This document shows, piece by piece, positions 9,041 through 18,790 of a stretch of 64,000 nucleotides of DNA. Location: contig JASANZ010002274.1 of assembly GCA_030849805.1 (NCBI GenBank), forward strand, positions 62,001 through 126,000, given 5' to 3'. Both the position numbers and the translations under genes were made by a program. This DNA comes from Sergeia podlipaevii (lineage: Eukaryota; Euglenozoa; Kinetoplastea; Trypanosomatida; Trypanosomatidae). Below the pieces are notes generated by a model, which ran no database searches, was not told the origin of the DNA, and worked only from the letters and a program-made list of their open reading frames with translations. Positions within the stretch are counted from its first letter, which is position 1; the number at the start of each line of letters is the position of its first letter.

Positions 9041-9913
9041 ATGGCCGGAGTAGTACCAAAAATGCCGTGGAGGACGAAGCTCCGTATCCACGGGAAAGCG
9101 ATCGCACAAGCACTCCCTATCGCTTTTCTCCTCGTTGTAGAAGGCCGAGACTTATTTTACCGTGCAACGTGGGAACCCACATATGTACCTCCAACCAAGT
9201 TCGACTCTGGAGACGTTATTGTGATGTGCAACCGGTGGTACACGCTGCCTGCGTGGGGCCAGAAGCTGTACAGTCTTCTCTCCAAGGCCCTCTTCAAGTC
9301 ATGTTGGGACGACGTGGCAGTGATCTCCCGACGTGAAGGCAACACACCACACGTGCTCTTTTCAGACTTCTCAGGCGTGCACGAGATGGCGTTAGATGAG
9401 TTTCTAGAAACTCGCAAGCCACGTGGAGCCGCGGTACGCAAACTGAAAAAAGACTCTCAGGCTCAGGCCTCTACGTCCCTTTGTGAAGCTGTCGTGCCCA
9501 TTTTTATCGACGAGGTGAGTAAGATCAAACCACGATCGTGGTACCTCTTCTCCGCCAGCATGCGCAGCGGCGATGAGCACAAGTACTATGAGACGTGCGT
9601 CGCGATGAACGCTCAACGACAGCACATACGTGACATGGTGGAGCGAGGCCAGTCGCGGAAGGCGGTGCTGGCTCAGCAAGAGAAATTGCAGAACATGGAG
9701 GCGATGCGGCAGCGGCTGGAGATGGGCGTTCACAAGAGCGTCGAATTTTGTCTTTATAATGGATCTTTAGTGGCCTCCTTCTTAGCGGCAATGGGTTTTC
9801 TTGACCGTGAGATGCCACAACCGTCGCGGTACGTGCCGCAGGACTTTTCTTACGATTTGCCATTTAAAGGTACCACCACACTTGAAGAGCCAATTATCTT
9901 CTTCAAGGACTAG
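9041..9913 (+). CDS. Permuted papain/NlpC-P60-like protein, probably inactive
   Basis: Predicted 290-residue protein from the first in-frame ATG (an upstream GTG extension adds only a T-rich leader). A hydrophobic helix near residues 20-32 could be a membrane anchor or signal. Residues 50-110 resemble the first half of the YaeF/YiiX-type permuted papain fold: S-G-D-V-I-V, then W-D-D-V-A-V-I at 89-95, where active members have W-[ST/D]-H-V. Residues 237-255, with Y-N-G-S-L-V-A-S-F-L, resemble the C-S-E-L-V-A helix that supplies the catalytic Cys. Here the His position is D91 and the Cys position is N240/G241, although C237 lies close by. If the fold call is right, this is a pseudoenzyme; the fold call itself is moderate. 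Confidence 0.6.
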   Translation: MAGVVPKMPWRTKLRIHGKAIAQALPIAFLLVVEGRDLFYRATWEPTYVPPTKFDSGDVIVMCNRWYTLPAWGQKLYSLLSKALFKSCWDDVAVISRREGNTPHVLFSDFSGVHEMALDEFLETRKPRGAAVRKLKKDSQAQASTSLCEAVVPIFIDEVSKIKPRSWYLFSASMRSGDEHKYYETCVAMNAQRQHIRDMVERGQSRKAVLAQQEKLQNMEAMRQRLEMGVHKSVEFCLYNGSLVASFLAAMGFLDREMPQPSRYVPQDFSYDLPFKGTTTLEEPIIFFKD

Positions 9914-10596
9914 GGGGAGACATTGCGCTGCTGGTGGCTCTGAAGAATGCGTGAGGAGTTCAATACTAAAAGAGGTTCTGGATCAGGTGAAAATAGAAAA
10001 GTAGGATGGAGAGGTTGTGGTGTCGTAAGCTGAAGCAAAATGTCAGCAAGTTGGAATTGTGTGCAAGGTGAAAGAGAGTTGCCTTCTTCCTCGCACAGTA
10101 TATCGTAATTCACATTCACTCATAGAACTACGTGGTTATTGTTTTTTTTTTTTTACTATGCAAATGTTTCTTTTTAATCTGAAAGAAAATGTGCTTTGAA
10201 ACCATTCAACAAAAGATTCAGGAGTGCTATTCCGTATAGATATTTTTGGATGCCATGCGCATTTTGAGGGTATCATTTTTCTTTTTTTTGAGGGGGGCGT
10301 GCTTTGCTCATTCTTTCTTTTATCATCATCACCTCCCCATGTCCATCTTCTGTTCTGAGCGGGTATACCCTTTGGGGGTGTCTCTTTATTCTTGCTCCCT
10401 CCTCTGTAAGTTGTGACAATGCACAGATATACACACACACAAACAAACAAACAAACAGTCCAAAGGCAATAATCGGTTTTCAATAAAGGGAATAAGAAGC
10501 GAGACCCCCACCACTTTCTAGAGCAATTGCGATTCCAATATTTATATCATTGCTCCTTCTCAATATATTATTATTATTATTTTCTTCTCCAGATAA
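9914..10596. other. Intergenic spacer
   Basis: AT-rich with T tracts, a CAAA repeat at about 10438-10456, and an ATT repeat at 10568-10580. No gene seen. The last AG before the next ATG is at 10591-10592. Confidence 0.5.
10568..10592 (+). promoter_or_regulatory. Predicted acceptor leaving a 4-nt leader
   Basis: T-rich tract ending TTCTTCTCCAG, with AG at 10591-10592 and no other AG back to 10521. Used as acceptor it leaves only four nucleotides before the kinase-like ATG at 10597. Confidence 0.5.
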
Positions 10597-11541
10597 ATGG
10601 AAGAGAGACGAGCACGGCGGGAAGTAACGTCATTGTTGGCGACCAACTCGTGGGACATTGTAATTCCCAAGGAGTACATTTACTCACACGTCGTTGATGC
10701 CGTGCGCGGCAGTATCGCCTTGAACGCTAGCTCCTCACCATCTCCAGCGCTCGTGCCGTATCATGCAATCCGCAGCTCTCCACGTACTTTGCGGATAGAA
10801 GCCGACGAACCCGCTGCGAGCGAGCTGTTGGGTCCTCGCAGCGAATACGAGCCCCTCCCCAGCGGTGGTCTTACTGAGGCGGAGGCACGGCCCATTGTAT
10901 GTGAAGTAGCAAGTGCGCTGGCAGCTTTGCACAGCAGACAAGTAGCGCATGGGCAGATATGCAGTAGTGTGGAGACACTTCTACGTCGACAACGGGGGAG
11001 CGACGGCGGTAGTGGCGTTGTGGTCCTTGGCCATGTACTGCCAGTTGCTCTGTTTGTTCCACAAAGTCCGCTGGGTCGAGCGATGCGAAGGCTGGCAGCA
11101 CCAGAGATTCAGCGCAACGAGCCGTATGGCCGAGCGGCAGATGTGTGGTCGCTTGGGGTTCTCCTGCTGCAGCTCATCCTACCACCAGGGAAGCAGCTGG
11201 AGACCGACGACGTGGTAGACACAGACCTACTCTCGCCGTACGCTGCGGGGCTTAGTTCTGTCGGGCAGTCGTTGCTTGTTCAGTGTCTCAAGGGAGAGGC
11301 AGAGAAGCGTCCGCTGCTTGCAGAGATCCTTGTGCATCCTTTCTTTGCCGTAACCACTGCAGAACGCGAAGGGTGGAGATCGCGGTCTAATGGGGAAAGC
11401 GGCGTTGACACAAGCGACGGTTCTTCTTCTAGCGAAGGAGAGGAGGAGGAGGAGGAGGAGCAGGAGGAAGAGTCTCCAGATGGTAGTAGCGACGAGGATG
11501 AAGATGACGATGAGAAGGATGTTGGAGACGGTACTGCGTGA
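10597..11541 (+). CDS. Pseudokinase with truncated N-lobe and acidic tail
   Basis: Predicted 314-residue protein with the C-lobe of a protein kinase. The helix before the catalytic loop (A-S-A-L-A-A-L-H-S-R-Q-V) is typical, but the HRD motif reads H118-G-Q120 and the DFG position is V-L-G-H. The APE motif (A168-P-E170), the D182-V-W-S-L-G motif and the closing R-P-x6-H-P-F-F are intact. The N-lobe is about 85 residues with no glycine-rich loop or VAIK lysine that I can find. Loss of the catalytic Asp, metal-binding Asp and ATP lysine means phosphotransfer is very unlikely; a scaffold role is inferred. Residues from about 270 onward are a Ser/Glu/Asp-rich disordered tail. Confidence 0.8.
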   Translation: MEERRARREVTSLLATNSWDIVIPKEYIYSHVVDAVRGSIALNASSSPSPALVPYHAIRSSPRTLRIEADEPAASELLGPRSEYEPLPSGGLTEAEARPIVCEVASALAALHSRQVAHGQICSSVETLLRRQRGSDGGSGVVVLGHVLPVALFVPQSPLGRAMRRLAAPEIQRNEPYGRAADVWSLGVLLLQLILPPGKQLETDDVVDTDLLSPYAAGLSSVGQSLLVQCLKGEAEKRPLLAEILVHPFFAVTTAEREGWRSRSNGESGVDTSDGSSSSEGEEEEEEEQEEESPDGSSDEDEDDDEKDVGDGTA

Positions 11542-11890
11542 AGGTGTGTTCTTCTGCGGGGCCTTTTTGTTTATCAAAACTATACATTTATATTTGCGTT
11601 GCGCTGCGTCTGTGCGCTTGTAGTGTAGTTGTGGAGTAGTCAATGTACAATAGCACTGTGGCACTTGTCACTGCATCAACTGTTCCACAAAAGAAAAAGT
11701 AGATAGCAAAAAAAAGGAGATTTGGCATACGCAGTGCACATTCTTGTTTTTACTTTGGTAACTGGCGACAGATATTAATTTCTCTTTCTCCCCCCCCCCT
11801 TTCTCTCTTTCTCCCTCTCTCACATACCAAAACGCAACAAGAAACGCAGCATTGGGGGAAAAAGGCATTTCAAAAAATTGTTAGGTGTCA
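11542..11890. other. Intergenic spacer with long pyrimidine tract
   Basis: Holds an almost pure T/C tract at 11779-11822; the first AG after it is at 11840-11841, about 50 nt before the next ATG. No gene seen. Confidence 0.6.
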
Positions 11891-12094
11891 ATGTTGGGCG
11901 GCACTCATGAACCGAAGACGTTAAAGGAGATTGAAGAGGAGGTCGCAGTTTCTATTGTGCGCGATGCCCATTCCAACCCTAGGGCTTACGGCACTTTCTC
12001 TGGTGACACCAATAGCAGGATAGGGTTGCGACACGTTGTGCTCGGGTTTGGACTTTTGATCTTTATCGTTTTGGCGTTTAAAATGGTGTTTTGA
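11891..12094 (+). CDS. Small tail-anchored membrane protein, possibly Sec61beta-like
   Basis: Predicted 67-residue protein. The first 45 residues are hydrophilic with an acidic helix (LKEIEEEV) and a G-T-F-S-G-D-T region; residues 46-66 are one hydrophobic segment, almost at the C-terminus, so it should be tail-anchored. The order short hydrophilic domain, aromatic/acidic turn, G-L-R, single C-terminal membrane helix is that of Sec61beta, and the next gene is SEC63, another translocon protein; but the family's conserved proline before the helix is missing, so this remains a suggestion. A good pyrimidine tract and acceptor upstream (11840-11841) and codon choice unlike the spacer support it being a real gene. 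Confidence 0.6.
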   Translation: MLGGTHEPKTLKEIEEEVAVSIVRDAHSNPRAYGTFSGDTNSRIGLRHVVLGFGLLIFIVLAFKMVF

Positions 12095-12548
12095 GGACTC
12101 AAAAAAAATGTCGGGCGAAAGAGGGGGGGGGGGAGAAAAAGAAAAAATGGGAGAGGGCCATGTGGACTTTTGACGACGAGTGTCAGGATACCTTGTATGG
12201 TAACATGCGCTTTTTTTTTTTTTTTTTTGCGGTGAATTCCAGTTGCCATGTGAAAGCTGAGGTAGTGCTGCGTTTTTTATTATTATTATTGTTTACTGTG
12301 TGTAGCAACGAGTGAAACTTGTCTACAAGGAAAAAAAAAAGTGTATAAGAAGAGCAACAATCATGGTAAGCGGGACCTTATGCTTGTCGCTATTTCAGTC
12401 TTATTTATCTTCAATCGCTTTCACAACTATCTCAAGTATTATTCATGCATTTTATATTGCCTTTGTCATTGTTACATACATTTTTTTTCTGGTGTTTTAT
12501 TTGTTAATTTGTGTACCTTTCTAAGTACCATAGCAAGAAAAAAAAAAA
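12095..12548. other. Intergenic spacer
   Basis: Contains a G run (12124-12133), a T18 tract near 12211-12228, an ATT repeat near 12277-12290 and T-rich sequence to 12520. The first AG after that is at 12524-12525, 24 nt before the SEC63 ATG. No gene seen. Confidence 0.5.
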
Positions 12549-13994
12549 ATGACTCAAACTGGGATAGGGGGAAGCGATGAAGGCTTCATCTCCTTTGCAT
12601 TCGCCGTTGTCTCTGTCGTGCTGATTGTGTTATATATCCCTTGGTTGATTGGGCTAGTGCGCGGCACCATCCTGTACTACAAGTCTCCCAAGAAGACGCG
12701 CGACACCATGACGAACCCGTTGAACGAGCTGCGCGAGTCCATCGCGTATATCCCTCATGTTATCCGGTCCGTTTTATCAGACCCCAGCGCCATCGCCGCT
12801 GGCACGAAGGTGTGCATAGAAGAGAAGATTTTTTTTCTTCGCTGCGTAATGCCCAAGTTCCTCAAGTTTATAATTCGCCCCCGGATTCTTGTCTTGTGGC
12901 TATGGTTTGTGCTCTTCTCCTCTGCCATGTACGCCACGCTCACGTTTGATCCACACGCCATTCTTGGTATCAGCGCTCACGCCTCCACCGCCGACATCAA
13001 GCGGGCGTACCGCTCTCTTTCCAAGCGTTATCACCCCGATCACAACAGCACTGAGACAGCACGTGAGATCTACGTACAGGTGCGCCGTGCGTACAAGGCA
13101 CTCGTCGATCGTGAGGCGTTCGAGGAAGAGGAGTCGAAGAGCGTGCACACCGTCTCCGTCGGCGTTGCCCTTCCTCGCTTCTTGACCTCTCGCGAGCATG
13201 ACGGACTCGTCCTTTTTGGTCTGCTTGCTCTCCTCGTGATCGCACCCGTTTATATTTGGTACAAATTTACGAAGGATCAGAAGATGCCGCGCCTTCTCTG
13301 GCACATTCGCTTCGATAAGGAGCGCGTAGAGCACTTCATGCACCACTTTGGAATCCCAGCAGATCCCAAGTACTCTGAACGCCGCGACTCTCGCCGTTAC
13401 ATTCTCCGCACGCTCATTGAGGTCGGGCTGCTGCCACGGAACGTGCGCGAGGATGTCGTGAACAACTTCCCTCCCTTCCCAGACTTCATTAACCGCTGCA
13501 TCGAGGCCGACCAGAACGTGACCTTTTTCAAGCAGATGGGTCTCAACAGCGATGCCTTGCGCACTCTACAGACATATATGGTGGAGAACGGCGTGAAGCT
13601 GCTCGACGAATTTGAGGCGGCCCACACCAACGTGGAGGTCAGCGGAGAGGTACAGCTGCTCGCCCCTTCTGCCTACAAGGCGACCCGCTATCTTTTCCAG
13701 CAACACACAGTGCAGGTTGATCGCGCTCTCGAAGAACTGCTAGAGATGCTAGGTGGCAACCTGCCAAGTGCGCGTAAACTTCTCAATCTACACGTTGAAA
13801 TGTACGACCTGCTTGATATGGTGTACAGCAGGCCAGATAAGCCTAACAAGCAGCTCATTGCGAAGCTCATCTTGATTCCACAGCGTGTGTCTGACGTTGT
13901 TGATTCGGTTGAGCCAGAGATCCAGCTAGCATACCGTCGCTTCTTCAAGAATCACGTTCAGCAGCAGGGCCGTGGTGGCAGAGGTGGTAGGTAA
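12549..13994 (+). CDS. SEC63: Sec63, ER translocon J-domain protein
   Basis: Predicted 481-residue membrane protein of the ER translocon, which presents BiP to the Sec61 channel. Membrane segments lie at about 14-36, 113-133 and 220-240. Between the second and third is a J domain (about 136-200) with the essential HPD at H162-P-D164, placed on the luminal side as in Sec63. The cytosolic/Brl-like region follows (about 245-460), with a Gly/Arg-rich end (GRGGRGGR). It is shorter than yeast Sec63 (663) and lacks the long acidic tail that binds Sec62, as expected if the Sec62 contact is different here. Topology and motif order make a generic DnaJ unlikely. Confidence 0.9.
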   Translation: MTQTGIGGSDEGFISFAFAVVSVVLIVLYIPWLIGLVRGTILYYKSPKKTRDTMTNPLNELRESIAYIPHVIRSVLSDPSAIAAGTKVCIEEKIFFLRCVMPKFLKFIIRPRILVLWLWFVLFSSAMYATLTFDPHAILGISAHASTADIKRAYRSLSKRYHPDHNSTETAREIYVQVRRAYKALVDREAFEEEESKSVHTVSVGVALPRFLTSREHDGLVLFGLLALLVIAPVYIWYKFTKDQKMPRLLWHIRFDKERVEHFMHHFGIPADPKYSERRDSRRYILRTLIEVGLLPRNVREDVVNNFPPFPDFINRCIEADQNVTFFKQMGLNSDALRTLQTYMVENGVKLLDEFEAAHTNVEVSGEVQLLAPSAYKATRYLFQQHTVQVDRALEELLEMLGGNLPSARKLLNLHVEMYDLLDMVYSRPDKPNKQLIAKLILIPQRVSDVVDSVEPEIQLAYRRFFKNHVQQQGRGGRGGR

Positions 13995-14669
13995 TGGCAA
14001 GGAGAAAGAATGAATGGACTGATAATATAGTGATACCGAGGCAAGGAATACCGGTGAATGCGGCCAACGCTTTTGGTATATTATACACATTCAATTCATA
14101 ACATGAAAAGGGAAGTATAATGATAGAGGGTGTAACAAGAAAATGAAGCAATCTGTTAAAAAAAAAAAAGGCAGGAAGGATAAACATTGGGGGAGCTACA
14201 ACATATGTGTGTGTGTATCACGAATAGGGATCCTCTTGTTACCTTTTTTTCTTACACTGAAGCGATGTGTGTGCAGTAAGGCACACATCTGCACCGCAGG
14301 AAAATGGCATTGCCACGTGTACCCGCCCTCAGAATGTAACTTTCTTACTCTAAGTTATGATTTTGAAAGCGATAAGGGTTTGAAATCCTTCTTTTTATTG
14401 CTTGTATTAACTTAAGCACTTTGCACCAAGTTTACATGCCTGCATTTTCTTCTTCTTATTGGCTTTGTCCTCTTCGCACCGTTTTTCTTTATACCTTTAT
14501 CTTTGCCTTGATGAACACATAAACCGCACTTTTTTTACAAATCAAAAACTAGTTGTGCTCCAATTCACTGCCTGCAGCACAAGCGAGTAAATCTCTCTCT
14601 CTCTATAAATATACAAATATAGTGAAGCGTCCATTAAAAAAAAAAAAAGACTTTCCTTTTCGTTTTATA
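13995..14669. other. Intergenic spacer
   Basis: AT-rich, no gene seen. A short CT repeat at 14592-14605 is followed by AG at 14621-14622, a likely acceptor about 48 nt before the next ATG. Confidence 0.5.
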
Positions 14670-15014
14670 ATGGCCAAGCTCGAAAGCCGAAAGCTACCGA
14701 AGAAGCAAGGCAAGCCCAAGTGCACACTAGATGCTCTAGAGTCAAAGAAGGACTCCAAGAAGAAGTGGGAAAAGAAGATGAAGGACCGTAGCCGTCTGGA
14801 GCGTATCAAGACTCTCTCACGTAAGCTCAAGGACGAGGTCAACGAGGAGCAGCGAAGGGCGGCTGAAGCCCGCAAGGCTAACCGAGAGCGCAAGATCGAG
14901 AACGAGCGCAAGAATATGGTGGTGCAGACTATCAAGAACGAGAAGGCGATCCGCAAGCTTAGCCCCAAGCATCGTCGAAGCGCGCGCATCTATATGCTTC
15001 ATGAACTGAACTAA
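14670..15014 (+). CDS. Cgr1/CCDC86-family nucleolar protein
   Basis: Predicted 114-residue, extremely basic helical protein (Lys/Arg/Glu). The sequence, with an N-terminal K-x-R-x-L-P-K region, W-x-K-K-M-K-x-R followed by a long charged coil of R-R-x-A-E-x-R-K-A-N-R-E-R-K and an ending L-S-P-K-x-R-R, matches the Cgr1 family. Yeast Cgr1 is a small nucleolar protein needed for 60S ribosomal subunit processing. Start chosen at the ATG at 14670; the open frame extends upstream only through low-complexity spacer with no ATG-initiated protein resembling the family. Confidence 0.8.
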   Translation: MAKLESRKLPKKQGKPKCTLDALESKKDSKKKWEKKMKDRSRLERIKTLSRKLKDEVNEEQRRAAEARKANRERKIENERKNMVVQTIKNEKAIRKLSPKHRRSARIYMLHELN

Positions 15015-16195
15015 CTTGGGCAGTTGAGCACAAACAACAACAAAAAAAAAAATGACGAAGTAACCATATTGAAAAGTTAGTGAGGAAGGCTTACGAAACG
15101 AGGAAGGCCTACAGAAGAACTTAAAACGTATATATATGGGAAGGAAAAGAGATATGTATCGTATGAATTCCTTCTTTGCTGGTGTCTTCTTTTTCGTGCT
15201 AAATGGGCACATTTCTATTTGCACTTTGGTTGGCCTCTCCCTCCTCTTCTCTCAAAGAAAAAGTCAGCCGTCATTCAATGTACTGTTTTGTTGCGTCTCA
15301 TTACTCCGCTGAAAAAGAGAGGGAGAAAAGAGGGAAAGCATGTTGGTAACAACAAAATCGATTAACACGAGAACATAAAAGGGAAACAAGAAAAATGGAA
15401 ATCACATTTATACCGTTTACCGAGTGGGTGGGTATGTATGTTGATTGTCGTTACTACTGTAGTAAGCGCATATGTGACAACACAAGCACTATTTGTGGGG
15501 GATATTGATGGCGTTTTGTCTATATATTTTTTCTCTCCTAGTGTGTTTTTTGTTTGTTTGTTTCCCAATAAACGGTGAAATCTCTGGCTGGTATGTTGAT
15601 ACTCTCCACTGCGTTGCACTGGGCACACGTATGGCGTGGAATACTTCATATAACCACTTCATAATATCTTCTTCTTTATTATTAATATTTTTTCATTATT
15701 ATCTTTGGCTGCCTGATCTCTCCTGCAAAGAGCGGGAGAAGGAAGATAGAGGAAAAAGAAGAAGAGTGGCGGGACTCGAGTTTGCGTCGAGTGCCTTCTT
15801 TTTAAAAAAAAAAAACTTTTGTAATCTAGCATACACGAAGGCTAGTATAACTTTACCATATAGAAGCAAAAGGAAAAAAGAACATCAAAAAAAATATATC
15901 CAGAGGCGTAGCACCTACAAACCAACCACCTCAAGCAAAAAAAAAGAAGGCTCATATTTCCCAACTTCTTTAGGGGGTTAAATCAACTCCAACGTGCGGG
16001 TGACGTGAAAATAAAGAAAAAGCGTATAGACAATAAGTAGGTTGTATCTCATAAATACATTATTATTATTATTATATTTTAGAAAAGCAAAGCTACAATT
16101 AAGACAACTTCTATTTTTTTTTCTTGTATATAGATTACATTCACAGTTGCTCCAGAATTTCACGGTAAAGAATTTAAAAAAAAAATATTGCAAAT
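15015..16195. other. Intergenic spacer, 1.2 kb
   Basis: AT-rich with many homopolymers and an ATT repeat near 16061-16075. Open frames here begin with TTG and run through low-complexity sequence, so no gene is called. A T-rich tract at 16109-16126 followed by AG at 16132-16133 is the likely acceptor for the phosphatase gene. Confidence 0.55.
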
Positions 16196-17419
16196 ATGCG
16201 TAGCTGCTGCACTCCTCCTCGCGCAAGCCACAGCCCAGAAATGATGGCCGTCGACTTTGCGGTTCGACCAGGTCTTTTTGACTATAATGAGAGTGAGTCT
16301 ATGGAGAGGCACACGATCCATGAACGTGAGTCTGTGGCGTTGACGAAGTGCCGAAGCTGGTCGTGCGCACGGCCTTCGGACTTTGAGGCGCCTACCTGGG
16401 AGATTAAAGGTACGTACGGCAGCAACGGCGGCAGCGTAGAATGTTACTCCGCTACGAGCGGCCCCGATGTGTTGGCGGCCCCCTTCTACTTTGAGCAGCA
16501 CATAGATGCGGAAGAGGAGTACCACTGTTGTGACAGAGAATACTGGCGTGACGGTAGCGTGCCCACTGACACAGGCTTCACCCAGCAGCCAGAACAGAGT
16601 CAGGAAGCTGAAGCAGATGAAGAGCCGCAGCCAATGCACATTGCCTTTGATCTCACTGAGAATGAACAAATGTGTGGGGGCAGCATGCATACAATGACAC
16701 TTCAGATCCCTAGAGAGAGCTCCCATTATTGGCAAACACCGCAGGCGAACAGATGCAAAGCAGCAGCAGCAGCAGCAACAGCCTCAGAAGCCAGCATCAC
16801 CGGCTTTAATAACGCCGTTGCGACTGTCATGTGCACTCCTCAAGTCACGTCATCGTTGTTAGCACTCCGCTCGTCCCTAGACTATGAGCTCAATGAAACC
16901 AATGTGGCGCACCGCCCATACCCGCTGCCGCCTGTGACTGAGCTCATTGATGGCCGCCTTTACATTGGCGGTCTACCAGATGAAGAAACGCTTCCCATAC
17001 TGCGTGACCTGAATGTGCGCCACATCATCAACTGTTGCTCACAGGACTACGCAACCGATCCTGCTGTGGGAGCCGAGTTTGTGGTGCATGATATTGAAAC
17101 GTACGACCAGCAAGACTATCTTATCTTGCACAACGACTACGATGCGTTTGCACAACTGGTGACCAGTATCATGGGGCGAGGAGAAAATGTCTTTGTGCAC
17201 TGCATCGCTGGCATTAACCGCAGCGTCACACTGTGTGCTGCGTTCTTGATGGAAACGAATGTGTGCGCCCCTGTTGATGTAGTCCGTCTGTTCAGAAAAA
17301 AGGGACGAATGCGCATTCTGGAAAATCCAGGGTTCCGCCTTCAGTTGGTTGATCACTACCTTCAAGTGGTCTGTCCGCGCGCGAGCGATGAAGATTTGGG
17401 GGATTGCTGGGGGCAGTAA
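16196..17419 (+). CDS. Dual-specificity protein phosphatase
   Basis: Predicted 407-residue protein. The first 230 residues are low complexity, with many Glu, Ser and His and an Ala run encoded by GCA repeats. The C-terminal part, about 240-395, is an atypical dual-specificity phosphatase: L-I-D-G-R-L-Y-I-G-G at the start, an acidic D-I-E-T-Y-D loop for the general acid, and the P-loop H335-C336-I-A-G-I-N-R342-S. All residues needed for the cysteinyl-phosphate mechanism are present, so it should be active on phosphotyrosine/threonine or another phosphoester. Partners are not evident. A second Met at position 16 is a possible alternative start. Confidence 0.88.
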   Translation: MRSCCTPPRASHSPEMMAVDFAVRPGLFDYNESESMERHTIHERESVALTKCRSWSCARPSDFEAPTWEIKGTYGSNGGSVECYSATSGPDVLAAPFYFEQHIDAEEEYHCCDREYWRDGSVPTDTGFTQQPEQSQEAEADEEPQPMHIAFDLTENEQMCGGSMHTMTLQIPRESSHYWQTPQANRCKAAAAAATASEASITGFNNAVATVMCTPQVTSSLLALRSSLDYELNETNVAHRPYPLPPVTELIDGRLYIGGLPDEETLPILRDLNVRHIINCCSQDYATDPAVGAEFVVHDIETYDQQDYLILHNDYDAFAQLVTSIMGRGENVFVHCIAGINRSVTLCAAFLMETNVCAPVDVVRLFRKKGRMRILENPGFRLQLVDHYLQVVCPRASDEDLGDCWGQ

Positions 17420-18790
17420 AGAGGTGAGGCCAGCAATAGATAGAGAGGAAACATTCGTACTAGATTATTTTGTTGCCTTTCTATTTCGTTTTCCGTTTAT
17501 CTGATTATTATTACTTTATTGTTTGTAGTTTATCATATTTTTTTTGCTGATACAAAAGTGTTCATTGCATACACCCATTTCGCATCAACTTATTGCTGAC
17601 TAGAATATATACGCAAATGTTCCTTCTCTTTCACATTTGACGCTAGATGTATGCGTACACAGAGAAGAGGGCGAAAGTCCTTGTGTGCTCTCACTTTCAT
17701 CACCAAGAACAGTAAGCGATGCCTGCACACAGTCGCGTGCTTTTGCAAAGCGTATCATCACTTTTGCCACAATCTTTTTTTTTGCTGACAGCACCGTACG
17801 AAGTATCGACTTAGTGCATTTATATATATATATTTATATATGCTGCATACTATATTTAAAAACTCTTTGCTTCCCTTTTTTTCCTGCTGTTTTTTTGGAG
17901 CTTGGGCAGATAGTCCTATATTGCGGTGTGAGTAACTACGTGAGTTGGCAGGAGAAGACTCTATCTTTTTTGTTTGTTTGTTTTTCTATCTTTTGAAGGG
18001 TTTTTCACGATTTCAATATGGCAACTGCGTGCAGACAGGAGGAATAAAGGTAGTTATTGTAGAATAGTGTGGGTTGCTCGTCTTGGACTACGTTCATTTT
18101 TTGAAATCATATCACCAGTCAAAAATGTATATGTTATCTTTATATATGTCCAGTATTTTTTTCCATTACCTTTTTCCAAGTATTGCTTGCTTGTGCATTT
18201 AAACCCTATACTGTGATTATCTATTTCGTTGCTTTTTTTTCTCTGCTTTATAGAGTGGTTTATTATCTTTGTATCACGTGTACACTTTGTATTTATGTTA
18301 GCAACACGCAAACAAACAAACAAACAAACAAAAGCATTGAAACACTAGCACTATAGTGTGCTTCTTATGTCTATGCCAGTAAAGCAGACGAGAAAGCGAG
18401 AAAGAGTTGCAGATATGTAAGGCAAGGAGTGCGCATATTTGTGTGTTTTTTTTTACTTTCATCTTTTATTCTTGCCGCCCATTCATCGCATTTAGTGCAC
18501 TATAACTCTAACTGTCTTTTCTTTCCTCCCCCCCCCCTATTTAGCGTTTATTTTGCGTTGTATATTCCGTATATTTATATTTATATTTACAAGAGCGTTT
18601 TATGGACTATTGTCGTCACTGTGTTCTTCCTTTCTATTTAGTGATATTGCTAGAGGGGGTCCAAAGAGCCTACAACAGATAAGATCAGCCTCGAATAGAA
18701 AGAAGCGAAGAATCAACAGAACAATTATTAAAGCATTCTGTTGCGGGGGAAGTGTACGACAGAACAATAGAAAAAAAAATTCCCGTAGTT
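17420..18790. other. Intergenic spacer, 1.4 kb
   Basis: T-rich spacer with TA repeats (17820-17833), a CAAA repeat (18309-18333) and a C run (18529-18538). No gene or RNA gene recognised. T/C-rich sequence at 18622-18638 precedes AG at 18640-18641, a likely acceptor for SNAP50. Confidence 0.55.

Noticed and set aside
15493..15981. 162-residue frame in the spacer before the phosphatase
   Set aside because: TTG start, homopolymer-driven Phe/Lys/Ser runs and spacer-like base composition.
18752..18790. N-terminal extension of SNAP50
   Set aside because: Begins with GTG; the ATG at 18791 is the first normal start after the predicted acceptor.
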